Shown here: piece by piece, positions 14,101 through 29,300 of the stretch
How the letters are laid out: each line of letters starts with the position of its first letter
How positions within the stretch are numbered: the first letter of the stretch is position 1
Assembly: GCF_964204645.1 (NCBI RefSeq)
Contig: NC_134025.1
Coordinates: forward strand, 25,698,001-25,762,000
Direction: 5' to 3'
From: Tubulanus polymorphus
Taxonomy: Eukaryota > Nemertea > Palaeonemertea > Tubulaniformes > Tubulanidae
DNA: 64,000 bases
Position numbers and translations under genes: made by a program
Notes under the pieces: generated by a model
The model's database searches: none
Seen by the model: only the letters and a program-made list of their open reading frames with translations
Told to the model about the DNA's origin: nothing

Positions 14101-17100
14101 ACCCAGAAATGTATAACACCCAAAATTCATCGACCGTTTGATTTTCAAAAAGAAAATGAACATTTGATAAATCCAAAATTGAATTCATATCGATCTCCAA
14201 GCGAAAATGCCTGGCATTTGCGAGAGATGATAGTTCTCTAGTCATTCCTGTCGTGATGGTTGGAAGTTATTTATGTGACTACCGGCCATATCTCGGACCT
14301 GCGATTTTTTGCTGATCAAGACTCACTTAATGCTAATTCTGCGTACGCTGTTGATTAATTATCGCTGTAGGCTTCAACAAACTCAAGTAGTAACCATTCA
14401 TGGCTCACAAAACGTCATTCTGTTGATGACAGCGGTTTTTACCTTCATCTAATGCAAACCGTGTTAGTCGGCATAATGAAATTTACTTGTCCCCGACTGA
14501 CAGATGAAATTATGGTCGGAACACATACCGGGCCCCAAGTTACGATAAAAACTGTAATAGCTTCTCGCTATGACAATTTTCTGGGGTGTCGTGCGGTTAC
14601 ATTCTTATCATTGGCTCGAAAGTATGGCCATATTGTCAATAAGATGACACATCGTGGTAACTTAATGGCGAGTCAATATGGCATAAAGTACACCACTCTC
14701 GGACACGAGAAATACAGCGCTTAGTATAGACCTTCCATGTCTGTGTCTCAGTTGTCTAGAATCCTCGATCTACGCGGATTTTTGTTTTATGATATCGAGT
14801 GTATAAAAAGTCGAGATAATGCTGCTTCAAGCTGAATAATGAAGCGTAGTTACCGCTATACGCGTGTTCGTCAACGAGGAAAATAAGTCTCACGATCATA
14901 GCAAGTCTTTGAAAATATTTCCATACCATCCAACAATTCGATGATATATACGCAGATAGTAGCCAATATCATTTGGAATAGATAAAATGATGAATTACAT
15001 ACTGGTTGGAAATAAGAAGAGATAAAAGATATGTTTGCCGATTTAACGTCCGTAGATAGACCACCACCACCCGAGAATTCCCTGAAAACGGTACATTTGT
15101 CAACGATGAATACATCATCAAGCGAAATATCCCTCATCTGATGGTATTAGTTTATACATAACGCGAATAAAGCGGTCACAGTGCAAACATACATAATCGC
15201 ATTGTGTACCTGAGGGACTTATGAGACCGTCGCAAAATAACAATAAGTAGACGGAAAGTGTTTGCGTAACTAGCATTATCTATATTACAGTAGACAATGT
15301 TACTACAGTTGATATCACTGAAAAATGCATAAGTTCCTCGATGTTTTCAGGTCGGCGATGATCATGATGATGAAGTAGTTGTGACCACTGGCCTTCGATA
15401 GTACACATTACGTATATACCAACAAGTCAAATATTCTCTATTGGAATCGTGAAGCGATTCGTTATTGCCTTCGTTTTTGAAAAATTGAAAAAAACTTTTA
15501 TGGCATCACATGATTAAGCGTCGTGAATGAAATTTCAGCGAAGGTATGACGGCAAGGTATACCCCGCATTTATAAATATCTGACGGATTTAGTCGAACGT
15601 AAAATTCTCTGCCGAGAATTCGGATAAGCATGAAATTCAAATCTAGATTAGCTCGCCCACCGACTGAAAACTAGAAAGCAACCATGAAGAAAGTTCAATG
15701 ATAACATGATGTTGCATAATTCCGATGGAATTAGTTCAATCGAAATTCATCAAACACAAATCCTCAAGGGGTTATATTCATATAGCTAACTATACAGAGA
15801 TGGTAGTATAAAGTTTTACCATTTTCTCTACTATCACATCTATCATAACAGGGAATGTACTTCATACAGAGTCATTATACTAATTATTCTACAATGTTTC
15901 AAGAGGAACCGATGTTACGCTGAACTAACAAATCATTAACATCTTTCATATCATGTTCTTTTTGCGATCAAGGCATTTCAAAGAGTGGAGACTGAATCAA
16001 TTTTAGATGATTTTAAAAATATACATGTTCAATAGATAGTATTAGATAAAATACATAACGACTAGGCAATGGCAGAGCTTTCAATATTTGATTTCAACGG
16101 AAATGAAACAAAATAATTATTTTCATCTGAACGAAGAAGACCTTTTCGGGGTGAACTAGGGAAAAAATCGTTAAACCGACTGACAGGGTTCATCATGTAG
16201 AAATCCTGAACACGGCAACAACATCAACTGTGGAAGCAAATGTATATTTGATTGATTTCCCATTGGCACACGGGTGAGCTCTGAATAAAACCATCCAGTA
16301 ACATTTATATCACCAACTCAAGGGGCCTCGTAAATGACAAGTGAAGAAAAGAAATACATGTTATCCAGACACATTTTATATCTGATGATCTCATCCGTGT
16401 CAACGACGGCAAAAAGCATTCAGATTGCTAAGAAAAAAATTATGTTAGTCAATTATCAATAGCCATTAATTCACAGATATCCTCCTCTTACCTGAATAAA
16501 GAAAAAAGCAGCTCGATATTTAATGACAAACGTATTATCTGCTGGAAATCTAGGGCTACTTCAAGTCAATCGACTAATTAATGAGTGATATGCGTGTATA
16601 TTCTATAGACTTTTCTCCATCGATAAACGGCCGATTCTTCTATTCAGAAATGTTCAAAAAACCTCTGAAAAATTAATAGCTTAAACACCAGTGAATGAAT
16701 AGTTGCCAATAACAACTCTGTATTCATCTCAATAGATGCTTTCCAGCAATAAGATTTTGTAATTGGTGATCCTTATATCACATTACTAATCCTGTTGACG
16801 AGTGCCTCAAAGGTCTCGCAGAATATTTGGACGAGCTCTATAAATATTTTGTTGGGATCTTTATTTTACCTACGTCAAAATTATGATATCTTCGTGATAG
16901 ATATTCCGTTATCATATTATTAATCGCCAACTTCCAATATTCGTGTGACTTGTTTGGTTTGACGAGCCTGGCAGAAAATGCCAACCCAACGAACGCCATA
17001 TACTCAATAATACAACGATCTGGAGTTTGGACAAAATTTCAGATAGACGATATTCACAAACGTCCAGCCATCTGTGGACTTTACTGTTCATAGGTATCAT

Positions 17101-19828
17101 TTTACATCTTAGAATATTGATGTTCTCTCAAACTAATTGCATGGAATGCCGCGGGGTGCAATGTCCACAACCAGAGTAATTACAATTAAACTGATGCAAT
17201 TCAACTACTCAATAAAACGCTGTATGTTAGTGACGATATCAGACACGACGTCACTACGAGGAGAGAGAGACAGAAAGAGACATTAGATAAAGACTTTCAA
17301 AAATTCATTCCTTAATCCTCTAATTAAATCTATATTAAGGTTTTTAGTTCGGCTCGCGAAGGCACAAACGACATTTGAAACTGCCACGAGCGATCGCTAA
17401 ACGAACACGTGATTCGACATCACACACGAAACTAATGACTTTAACTACAATTGAGGAAGCACGTCTACGATGTTGGTTTCAATCGGAAAATGCAATAAAC
17501 TCCCGCAAAACTCTTTGACTTGTGTTCTTTCTCGACGAATAATTGAGCTTAAGCAGTTTGGTGTCAGTTGTCTAACGAGCGCCTAAGGTCGCCAATGATG
17601 TGAGCAAAAACGTGTGAATGTTCGATGAACTTATTAACCTCGTTCCGATAGTAATCGCAATCTTTTCCATCTTGATTTGTTAAATGAGGTTCGCCGTATA
17701 TTGAAACTCAATATTTACAACAATTATACAAATATGTCGGCAGAGATAATTGTCGGGACGAATTGAGAATGTGATCAATTTGCCAATACGGTGTCTATCT
17801 GTATTTGCCCGCAAGTCTCATCAACGGGTGCATTGTTTGATAATAACTGTACTGAAATGACCTTCGTCGGAATAGGTTTTCACAATTACATGTTTTTTTA
17901 TAGAGCACACCTGAGGTCTATAATGACGGCAGTGCATCACGTATAATATCAGAGAACTGGTTCATCTCGCCCTAAAAACCGTTACAATAACGTATATGTA
18001 CATTGATACCTAGTAGGAGTCTGTATGAGGCGATGTGCACTACGTCATCAATATTGGCGTTTATGCCATCTCGGCTGAGGTTGGACCGAGGCGTGTAGAA
18101 ATGATCAAGATCTGATCTTACAGCATATTGCACTTCTTGAATTATCGATCTCATCAATTATTGACAAATGAAAGGGAAAATGAAATGTAAAACTTGAGGA
18201 AAATGCAGTGATTAGAGTGGCAACTCCAGTGGGAGTTGATCGGCCGACGTTGTCGATCATTATTCTTCAAGACTTAGATCTGAAACATCGAACCAATTAG
18301 TAGCTTTAATTTCAGCTTGAATACCGTAACGTCTTCGGGAGAGAACTTTGATCCAATGTCGAACTGATGAAAAGTGATGGACAAATGAACAGTAGGTAAT
18401 AAGAACTTCTGTAATGGAATTGAAAGTAGATTCCTTTTCCTTATCCGTTGTCGGGTAGCATATAATCACAACAGCTTTTTCACTATAAAGCACTTACCAG
18501 TGGTAAGTGAGTGTGGTGGATATTCTTTGAAACGAATGGATGAAATTCATCATCAGTTAATTTAAGTTTCAATGATTATGATTATCTTCGATGATGAAAT
18601 ATAATATGGAGAAGTCGCATTGGGAATTACTGAAGTGTGGTTGAAATTTACAAAATATTGGTGAGGATCTACATTGTGTACCCTCATGTTTTGAAACTGA
18701 TAGATGGAGCTGTCCTTGCAGAAAGTCTTGAAATGGCTTGTGAAAGTCAATTTCAACTCGTACAAATAAATTTCTGATGAGGTAAATATATGTGGTAAAT
18801 CAAGATTTGTCACCTCATTCTGTATTTACAGGTATTGATATCAAACTCGGTTGATATCAAAGTCGCTTTGGCTTCCTTCCGTTGTGCGTAACGCGTATGG
18901 ATACATGATGATACATGATACATGATGATTTGTAGTGCTGTAGTACATTCTGTAGTATATTCCAGTTGATACTGCGATAAGTGGGTTTCATCGCACAGTT
19001 GAATAACAGGCTTCGTGTAACTTCTGAATAAACCTTTCTCTCCAACCACCACATGAATGACATTCCACTCATTCAAGTACACTAAATACAATATTCAGGA
19101 AACGCCCCTGAATTTTCTTTCTAGGTTTTTTATTCCCCTATATCCCCGGGCGTAATATGTATAGATTTTCCACAGAATCGGAACTACTAGTTAACGGAGT
19201 TTTTTCAAGAGTTTTGTAACGCAATGATTGCCTATAAATAATGTATGAAAAAATTAAAAACTTTGTAAAACGCCTCAAACATAACACTAACTTTGAAAAT
19301 CGTTACATATTAAAAAAAGGAGTGAACAGATCTGAATTTAAACACGCTGATATGTATTAGCATGTTCTAGTCAGATGTATCAGTGCTCACCAATCACCGC
19401 AACGTCACCCAGTTATTGATCTCCATGTACTGATAAATCCAATCGTACGAGTTTGGAACGGTTTCACAATTTCAATAACCTAATAAACAAACCTGTGATG
19501 ACGGCTGGAAATCCATCGCATTTATGCTGATAGCGGCTTACCCCGAACAAATCTCAAATCTGAACCACAGCAGTGGAACTCGACCGGATCATCTTAATAC
19601 TTCAATCCCAAGTTGAATATCACCGAAGCAAAGATTCATTATTTATTAACCACGCTATTCGATCTCGTAATGTAGTTTTATTATCTCTCGCGATGAACTT
19701 AGCAGAAGACATTCTCAAAACAGAACGGTTACATTATTGATATGAAAATTTATTTTCATGCCAGGATCTCGAATTAAAATGATGAAAACTTATGTAAGCA
19801 ACTCATTAGAATAGCGAGGTATAATAAA
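11169..19828. other. Gene-free stretch with one unresolved ORF cluster
   Basis: No convincing gene is seen. On the minus strand between 18260 and 19091 three open frames follow one another (19091-18810, 18813-18562 overlapping by 4 bases, then 18493-18260). Their composition is less random than the surroundings, but there is no recognisable motif, no clear initiator and no splice-site support. They could be a decayed gene or chance. Confidence 0.4.
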
Positions 19829-20300
19829 TGTTGGGAGAGTTCTCGGTCCAACACCACGGGGTTTCGGGCTCACTCCAATGACAGGCGATGGGAGTGAGGG
19901 AGCGAGCGAGGAGGACTGTATAGGTTCTCGGACAGAAGCAAAGCAAAGGCCGGGCAGAAGCAGAAGCCAGGCGGGTCGACAAGGCAGAAGCAAAGCCAGG
20001 CGGGTCACCAGACAGAAGCAAATTTAGCGAGTCGGCCAGAGTCACGTTCCCTGGTTGAAGCAGCAAGGCAGAGTCGTCGTCCTGTCCCTTGAAGCAGCCG
20101 TTCCTTTCGTCATGAAATGACTAACTTTAAGACTTTCTTCAGACTATAGCGATTTATTTAGCGGAGAGATGTGTACAGTCAGGCTTGCATAGATGAACTG
20201 ATTTTACAGGATATTTGTTGCGGCTTTTATACAAAATCAGGCTGGGAACTAATTATGATTACAATCTGTTGAGAATGTTACAAACTGTCAAAATGTTACT
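19829..20300 (-). mobile_element. Putative solo LTR of a retrotransposon
   Basis: The block begins TGTTGGGAGAG at 19829 and ends GTTACT at 20300. It is flanked by an identical 5-base direct repeat, ATAAA, at 19824-19828 and 20301-20305. Read on the minus strand it has the order expected of an LTR: a TATA-like GTATAAAA (20225-20232), then AATAAA about 70 bases downstream (20153-20158), then a GC-rich terminal part ending in CAACA. The first base of the expected TG terminus is A rather than T, consistent with one mutation. Inside, a unit of about 29 bases starting CAGAAGCA recurs four times (19932-20040). No gag or pol reading frame lies next to it, so a solo LTR is the simplest reading. The superfamily (Gypsy or BEL/Pao) cannot be told from this. 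Confidence 0.5.
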
Positions 20301-20305
20301 ATAAA

Positions 20306-23300
20306 AAGGATTAAAATATACAAACGAGAGAACAGGCACAGTCTTAAACTAGTTAGAAACAAAATAATACACGTGTTATAGATTATGAAACGCGAGTTCA
20401 CACGGGATCTCGGTGGTAACCAGGTCCACGCGCACTATAGCCATCTGGCTTTGATAAACTGTTGTAACGGTTACAACAATAAATCTATTCGCATTATATT
20501 ACGATCAACGTCGAGGGAGAGCTGTATACATCTACGGGGAGTAGTTGTCTACGTTGTACCTGTATCGATCAATGGAGAATTTCTTTCAGACATTTTCTGC
20601 ATCGAGACAACATTTGATGGTGCCATAGTTTTTTCGCCATTTCCCATCCTGTACGTTCTAGTGACAAAACACATTCTTCAGCTGCAGGAAATCGCTCGAT
20701 AATTGAAAGCATCAAACACAAGCGGGATAGATACATAAATGGCTACTAGATCATACTGAATAAAAAAGCGCAGTATAGGTCCCCTTAGATAGGTCGTCAA
20801 TTTCAAAGACAGTTTTATGTACGCAAATGAACCGTAGATTAATACGCGACAGCCAAAAACTATTTTTCTTCGATGAATTTTTTGATCTCACGAACGATAT
20901 GGGAGCTCGTGTGAACGCTGCGCTAAAAGCCTCGAGTCATTAATATATGAATGAAATGAACAGGAAGCTTATTACTTCTTCGGCCGGAAATGAAGACTGA
21001 TACACCTTAGATAGAAAATTTGTTCGCCTAAGCTCTTCATTTCACGCAAAATTCAATAAAGAGTTCGCAGCATTGAAACTGTGAAACACTATTTCGCTGT
21101 TGAATTAGAATCAATGCGCTCAATAACCCCCTAGATAGGTAAGATTATACAGGCTTTCCATATTGCTATTTCTTAAAAATAGACTGCACCGCTATGCGAA
21201 AATATCAATTCGTAAAGATTATTCACACGTACGTGATTTCATCAACATCTTACAAAATCGAATGATATTTATAACATTGAAATTCATAGGGATAGTTCAA
21301 AATTATTACTTTAGCGACTAACTTTATTCAATAATACACGTAATGTTAATCTTCAAACCTATCTCATAAGAAACGAATGAAAATTAATACATCCTTTGCG
21401 AGGAAAGTTCGAATAAGAATTTATTATGTGTCTTTCAGCTTTCAGCATTTTCTTTGTGCGCATCTTACTCATTGTTGAAGCTGCATCAGATCGTGAACAT
21501 TTGCTAATACGATCGCTAACTAGTTTTATGACCTGCGGTGAAATACAGATACAACTCATTTCGAAACTATTATCAAAAATCGTTAATAATCAATTATGTA
21601 AAATGCACCGAAAGACAATACCGGTACATAGTTATTCAAAACAATGATTATACCTAGATTTATTTGAAAAGGCGATTTGAAATTGGTCTACTACTGTTCC
21701 AATACCGATTGCGTGTCAAGGTGTGGCACTGATGCAGGGTTACAATATGATTGATGCTATTGACGATTATCATCATCATTATACGAGTATGTTACATGTT
21801 AAAAGAAATAATTATCGGTTATTGATATTAAATATAATTGAAACAGAATTCTGTAGGCTGTTCATCCAGCGGGACAATTTCATCAACCTGATACACGCGC
21901 GGTGATTTCATATTAGATTACTATCATTGCAGAATAACTTATCGGATTTTTGTATTTGCCAGTAAGTATTTTCACAAATAAATGGATAGCGACATTAGAA
22001 CTCCATCGCCACCAATTCTGTAAAAATAAGAGATATCTTGTTTCCATACTAATGGAATTGCGGTGATTGTCTTTCGCCTCTTCCTTGTCAGCCATCAGAG
22101 TTATTGCCGGCGTCTTCGATATAGATGTATATTCAAATCGAACACCAAATATGTAGAAATAGAAGTGTCAAGGATAAACTTAATAGAAAATAATCAGTTG
22201 AATGTATTTGCACACTATGCCGAATGCATACCAATCACCTGCAACTGCAGTCGGTGGCGTTTGTTAGACGCTAATGACATATGCCCTGAAACCAGGCAAA
22301 CTTAATTTCCTCAGACCTCGCCATAATCACACGGAGATACCACACTTCCATTAGACAACATCTACTGATTGGCTACAGAAAACTGTTACTCCTAGAGGCT
22401 TGTAAAAAATAATCAGGCACTGCCCACACCCCGATGTATTTTCAGCTATGCCTTTATACATATTCATCTTCAAAAACGTGTAAGCACCTGCTACCGAGGC
22501 GTGATGTCCGCGCAGAAGACATGCCCGTGTTTGTTGGGTGAAAATTAAGTGACTGGTAGTTTTCATCTTCAGGCTGAGGTCTGTGATTCTATATGGCATA
22601 CGTAGTGCTCTTTGATCTGTTCTTAACAGCAATTCCTCCAGTATTACCACTTACGATACTAAATGGCATATGCCGTCCTCCATAAACACATCACGAGAGC
22701 AATGCAAATATTACAAGGAAAAGTCATCCTACCTAAGACTTTTCCATGACAATGTTCAAGTGCTTATTTTTGACATAAACCAAAGCTTCTGCAACTAATC
22801 TAAAGACAACATAGGAAGCTAGTTAGTGGTACTTTTATTGCGGAATAAGACAGCTTTTTGGAACTTTAGCTCTGTGAATAATGGCCCGATATTTACATTA
22901 GACTGATATAAGAAGACTTATGCTTTTATCATTGCTATTTCGATTGTGTATACATCATTCCATAACAAGGTGGTCCAGGAGGATAGAGGCTGTACTATCT
23001 TGACATATTATCCTTTCCTTCTGGGATGTTCTTCTTTTTCTAAACCGATGGCATCAATAAACGCATTTGCGTTACAAAAATCTCCTACTGCTTTATCAAC
23101 GTCTTAAGCATGTTTGTATAGTATATAGCCTGCTTGTGTTCAACTTTGATTAATGGTTCAATAATTGATTGAAAGATTAACTTGCTAACAGTCAACACAC
23201 AGGATGGGTACCATTTACGTGAATTTTATTGCCCGGTACTTTAGACAATCACTTTCGTTACGATATTGATCCAGTACCGAATGACTTTTTCCCAATAAAA

Positions 23301-26300
23301 TTCAACGAGCCGGGAATAATTACCTTATGATCAAAATATACATGATCACATTTTTTCAAAAAAGTATATACAACCTTATTATCTGCATATCGTATCATTT
23401 GAAGTATTTGTGTACAATGTTTCAGCCATTCAACGTCAAAAAGCTAAACTTGCATACAACTTGCTAAAAAGTTACGAAAACGTGTCGTGTGAAAAATAGA
23501 GCATTTTCAATACTTGGACTAGTCCTGTATGATTTAAGATTGGAAATGACGATTTTCCAACTCGGGGTTGAGAATCGCTTCGTGTAGGCAAAATGGGTAA
23601 TGATGGTAAACTGGATTCGTTATTTGTACAGGTTATCCTGCGTACGCCAGGTTTCTCCTGATGAGAAAAACTCCTCTGTGTATTACAAGAGTCATCAACG
23701 AAAGATAAGACACAATTAGAGTTCGAGTTACTTTGCTTGATTATCCTTTACTTGCGGGAGACTGTCAGTGCGGTTTTTCGAAACTAATATGTGACATCGT
23801 AGCATTGTACGTAGTGAAATATCGGCGAAAAACATCTAGATGAAACATCGAGCATCGTGTATCCTCAAACTAACAACTCATGTTGCTTACTCTCTACTCG
23901 TACCGTGTTAAGAAAGTGTATCTAACCAAAAATGTACAGTTTTGAGGTTACCTTGATTCGAGTGATATATTTACAACTAGAACAGGACAACGAAGAATTT
24001 GCAAGAATTCTCAGCCGGAATCGACTGCACTAGCTTGACATATTTGAACAGTTTGGTAGCAATGCTATTTACTCAATGACAGATCTAGATTTCTCAGCTG
24101 AGGAAAGGACAGCAAGATAATTCGCATTACCCCTGCAGCAATTGTAGACCTAATCGATTCAGCAGATTTGTCAGTAATCGAATACCCAACCTTGAGGTAG
24201 AACAGCCATCATTCCTACAGCAGAATGATAATCAACGTAGCTAAGAAAAGAAGCACCATTTAGCGGATAATGCTTGACCATTATTGGACTAATTATTGTA
24301 TCTAATAGTATTTGTGGGCCATCAGGTCGGAGAAAATAATTCCATCAGGACTAGACATCTCAGCCAACTTTTATAGACTTGCACTAACTTTACCCCGGGC
24401 TAGTTCTTTTCAGTCGCGTTATTACCATGGGTCAGATCTAAACTGAAAAATCGTTTAGGATCTCCAGGGGTTTGGTGCCGAGTTACAAAAGCACGGACTT
24501 GATCAACACGTAAAATCGACTCGAGACAAACAATATCCTAAACGGGAGCGCATCCTAATGATGGATAAACTTTAAACAGTCATCCAATTTTCATAAGTCT
24601 TCTGCCAGACGTCATCTGGTTTAGATTGGGATCACAGAAAAGACGAATGGACTATTGAAGTCATTGTATAAAATGAATCATCATTTCTTTGACAAATGGC
24701 GAAGATTGTCAGATCCTCGCGATGAAATTGGTCTGTAGGGATGGGGGTTAAACTGAAAATAATTCATCAATTCATGCACGGAAATGTCAATTACAGAATT
24801 ACTAACTGCGAGATGCATCTGAGCAAACAGGGAATGATCTCTCCTACGGGCATTGGGGAAGCTAGGTGACACACACCACACAACATCTTCAACATGGAAA
24901 ACATCATATCTCAATCAGTCACCTCGAACCGAATTCTTGTTACCGACATAGACATATATATTACATCAGGGACTTTTAATTTAGACACAAGATACTGTCG
25001 AAACTAATTTGTGTATAGACATTAAGTGAAAACCAACCTACAACATGAGGCTTCATTCGATAGCCCCACAGTATACCGAACTTAATCAAATCTGATACTT
25101 CGCTTTCAAGCTGAAGATGAAGTCTTTTTTGGGGATTCCACATTAGTTATTTATGGCCAAATACATGTATATGGTCACGACGCTAAGAGAATACACGTCT
25201 GCGAACATCAGTTGAGGCCTTTGGCTATTTTATCATGTATGACAAAATGGAGGTATTCGTTCGTATCAAATACTGCAAGAACATATACGAAATAGAACAA
25301 GCTTGGCTTTACAAATTGCTGGATTGCATGAACAGTTTGTAAAGATTTGTCTTCTGTCAAACGAAAATTGTCTGGCGAAGGAGCTGTACACACGGCGGAA
25401 ATTGAATTATTAGCAGGATCTTTTACTCTCCTACAGTGTCGCAACATGCAGCGTAAATCAACGAAACCCTTTCTGCCCGACTCGCCGTTAAACACAAGAC
25501 GGTAGTAAAATTACCAGCATTATAGCTATACTTGGCAATTTAGTCACAACGGAGCATGCGATGCAACAATTAGAGATCAACATTCACTGGGAATATGTTC
25601 CGCGAAGCAAAAAAAAAACTGAAATCTGAGATTGCAGTTTTACCACACAGATATCACGCGGATGTAAATAATTCGTGAGATTCTTGATGAAAAATAAGTT
25701 CACATTTCATTTGCTGGTATCGGCGTGTACAGCCACAGCTATACGGTGATAATCAATTTTGTCAGCTGAATGTCCAAAGGATGTTCCTACTACATGTAGT
25801 TTGCTTTTGGTAAAAAATACACCTGGCCACCGGGAGAGGCTCGATTGGATGCTGGCTATTGATCCTTTCTTCCAATTGGATACCTGATTTTTGCATGAAA
25901 TGCTCGCCGCAGCCTATGCCTCGGGCCAGCATTTCTCATTCCAGTCTCATAAATCCATAAACCTCTTAGAAGATTAGCAAACCATGGCCGCCAGAAAAGA
26001 TTTAATGCGATTTAGGTTCATGTTAATGATCATTCACCCATGACAAAATTAATAAAGATGACTAATTGCTACATGGAAACAGCAGCCTGGCATTCTGTTA
26101 ATCGACTGGAATGAACCTCGGAAAGTGAAGAATTTTAATCAGATTTAGTAAAAATGATACATTAGCCCAAATATTTATTGAGATAAAAGGTTTAGAAAAT
26201 CTAGGATGGAGTTACCGGTGGATGGAGGCATGATATCTTATTTTACCTGACATTTCCATTTGAAATTCGGATGAATTAAAAAATAATAAAATTCATTTAA

Positions 26301-29300
26301 CTTGTGAATGATAATCCAAATCCAACGTATAGCTTACGGTGAGGTTGGGTAATCCAATCCCGAGGATGGAGAACTTTATTTCTGTTCAGTGAGAGAAAAT
26401 GGCAGCTTTATCTTTGCCGTTCCATCTTTTTTCGCTTTTCACTTAATGAACCGAACGTTCGTATACAACTGATAAGCGGATACGAGGTGAAGGAGATATC
26501 CTATATGGAAACTGATCGGCCGATAATCAGGTTTCCTCGGAGTATAGTGTACACTTAACCATAATTACTGTCTATTTCGGGACCAGCAGTGACCAATGTT
26601 AATTAGCGAGTCGCAGACAAGCGATGGGGACAGACAAATCACACGTTAGGCGAATTCAATAACAGCCATTCTTGATCTGCTATAACCAACCGCTATTGCA
26701 TCAAATAACCTGGATTTAACGATCTAGAATAAGACGATACTTCCAAGACTTAGTAGAGTATCTATACATGTAATTTACGATTTTTGTAAAAGCGATTTAC
26801 AAAAAAAACCTGTCTCATTTCTTGGTCCATGATTTGTGTAATCAGTGATGGAATATTCGATTCGGTTTTCCATTCATAAAAACGACAGTTGAAATACAAT
26901 CTGCAGCATTTGCTGCATGCAGCTCACGGATTCATTTCAATATCTCCTGAATCATATCGAGAAATTCATCGTTCAATTCAAAATGTTCACACACGTGTCA
27001 AAATTGTGAAAAATATTCGATTAAAGCTTCGTCGATCGGAATTTTCATCAGCGTCGAGGGACTACAGACATACGTATATCCCATTCATACGCGACGGCGA
27101 AGAATGAAATTACTCGTTTCTTTTGCAGTTTTGATAAATGACGACACGGCGAGCCAGAATCAAGATTACCACGACTTTCTATCTTCATCATTCCCTATTT
27201 AGAAAACATAACTCAGCGAAGTACAAAACGTTACTTGACAAACATTGCGTATTCACGCCATGACTTTCAATTTGCAAAATAAATCCTCCCTCGTGTACCG
27301 AACACTACTTCAGTTTGCACGACTCGCACTTCGCGCACAGTTTCTATAATACATACCCATTATCTAATTACCTACTAAAATATGCTTATCATAACATTCG
27401 TCAGTGATACCGTGAGATATTTACCAAAACGCATTGGTTTGGCTCGACGCTTACTAATAATTGAGTTGTTTTATCATTAGAAAAAGAAAAGGTCAAGCGA
27501 ACTGTTGATCAATTCTGGATTAGATGGAATGGCCGCGGAAAGTTTGGTCTGACGTGAGTGGTGACCAACATCCATCACCACTGTTTAATCAGGTGAAAAA
27601 TCTAAGCAGAGGCAATGAAATGGCCATCTTCCCTGGGAATACCTATAATCCTAGCGGTGCGTGCTGCAAACTCAACTCTTAGATTGAATGCAAATGACCA
27701 CAAATCCCACATTCACTGATCAACTGGCCTTCTTGGCTCCGCGTGGATATAACAGAGTGAATCCACATTCAAACCGATGATCACCGCGTCTCTCCTCCAA
27801 TATCCGATATTGATTTCCGCTGTTTTATTCCGAAACTTTTTGATGCGGAAATACTCGCATTCAAGAATCAAAACATCGAACCACGCATTCCTATGCCACA
27901 TATAGTCTTCGATTATTCATTTTTTTTCTAAAATGGAGTTTGAAGATGCCTTTTACTTGTAATTGAAAACGCGGAAGAAAACTGAGACGATGAAGTAGAG
28001 ACAAATTACCACTTGAATCATTGTGAATTGAAGTTTAATTTTGAAATACTCGCAAATGAATCAGAATCACAAGAAGCAAACGTTGTGATGATACACTCGG
28101 TGACAGAGATCAAGTTCGTCTTCTGACATGATAAAGCAGTCTCCGGCGGGAATACTAATTAGCGTACTCAATCAAGACAACTGCAAGATATCTCGCAGTT
28201 GAATGATGAATGGATACCACTAAACAGCACATTTCCTCACCGTAACAAGGATACAAGAGTGATATTCTTTTGCAGAACACGAAAAAACCAAGTTGAGCAA
28301 TCTCGGGGAGATTTTCTACTGAACATAACAGATCGGTATCCAAGTAATTACTGTACATATGACTCCGATTATCTATTCGGTTATATATGTATATGTACTA
28401 CTTTGACACGGGATATTTGGGTCGTTACAGACTCATAGCTTCGAAATCGAAAACATCAAGGGATACGGCTCTTTAACATCTTTTGAAAACCGGTAGCTAA
28501 TCGATATTCTGCGACTCAATTGTATCATATCCAATGCAGTAACTTTGATGTACCCTCTATTGTATTTCGTACGGTTAAAATCATTAAACATGCTTCATAT
28601 ACCTAGTTTTTCATGAACGCACAACGCGCCAGGTAACAGATGTAGAGATTGTCATAATTACGTTGTTCCAAATCTTCAGATATACAGAAATGTACACGAT
28701 TTACCATGCAGCAAACAAATATCATATGCATTTGAAAAACTGAGCCTACCCCGGTAACGCCAAGCTGTCACTATGCCACTATTTACTATTCTCATACCCA
28801 TTTATGCATTTTTGCCGTAAAACTGTACGATTATATGATTTAAAAAAATGCGCGACAGTAGAATATCATAACTTCCAGCAAAAAGATATCATAACTTTCA
28901 GCAAAAAGATGATATAAACAAAACTCGGTGGCCAATTTTTAGTAGTATATTATATATGTATGTGAATAATTGAAACAGCTGTAAGTTTGGTGCAAAAAGC
29001 AATCCGACAATATCGGTTAATCTAGTTCATAATATATTCTGAAAACGTTACACTGATACAAACATGTCTGCGGCCATTAGCTTATTCCAATAGTACACAA
29101 AATTGATATATATGTGAGATCTTGTGTATATTTTTTCCTCTTTTCTAGGGCTGCTTTCTTGTATAAGCTAAACGTTGCTTCAAAGCAGTCCCTCATTTAA
29201 TGTTATTACATCTTTAATACATTTCCTTATTCATTAATTTTGTAAAAATCTTACTTGAAAATAAATCATATCACATCATATCAGATCCCAACTAAATCGA

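Noticed and set aside
20385-20702. 105-codon plus-strand frame next to the LTR, considered as a retrotransposon pol fragment
   Set aside because: Neither strand shows protease, reverse transcriptase, RNase H or integrase motifs, and it lies outside the inferred target duplication.
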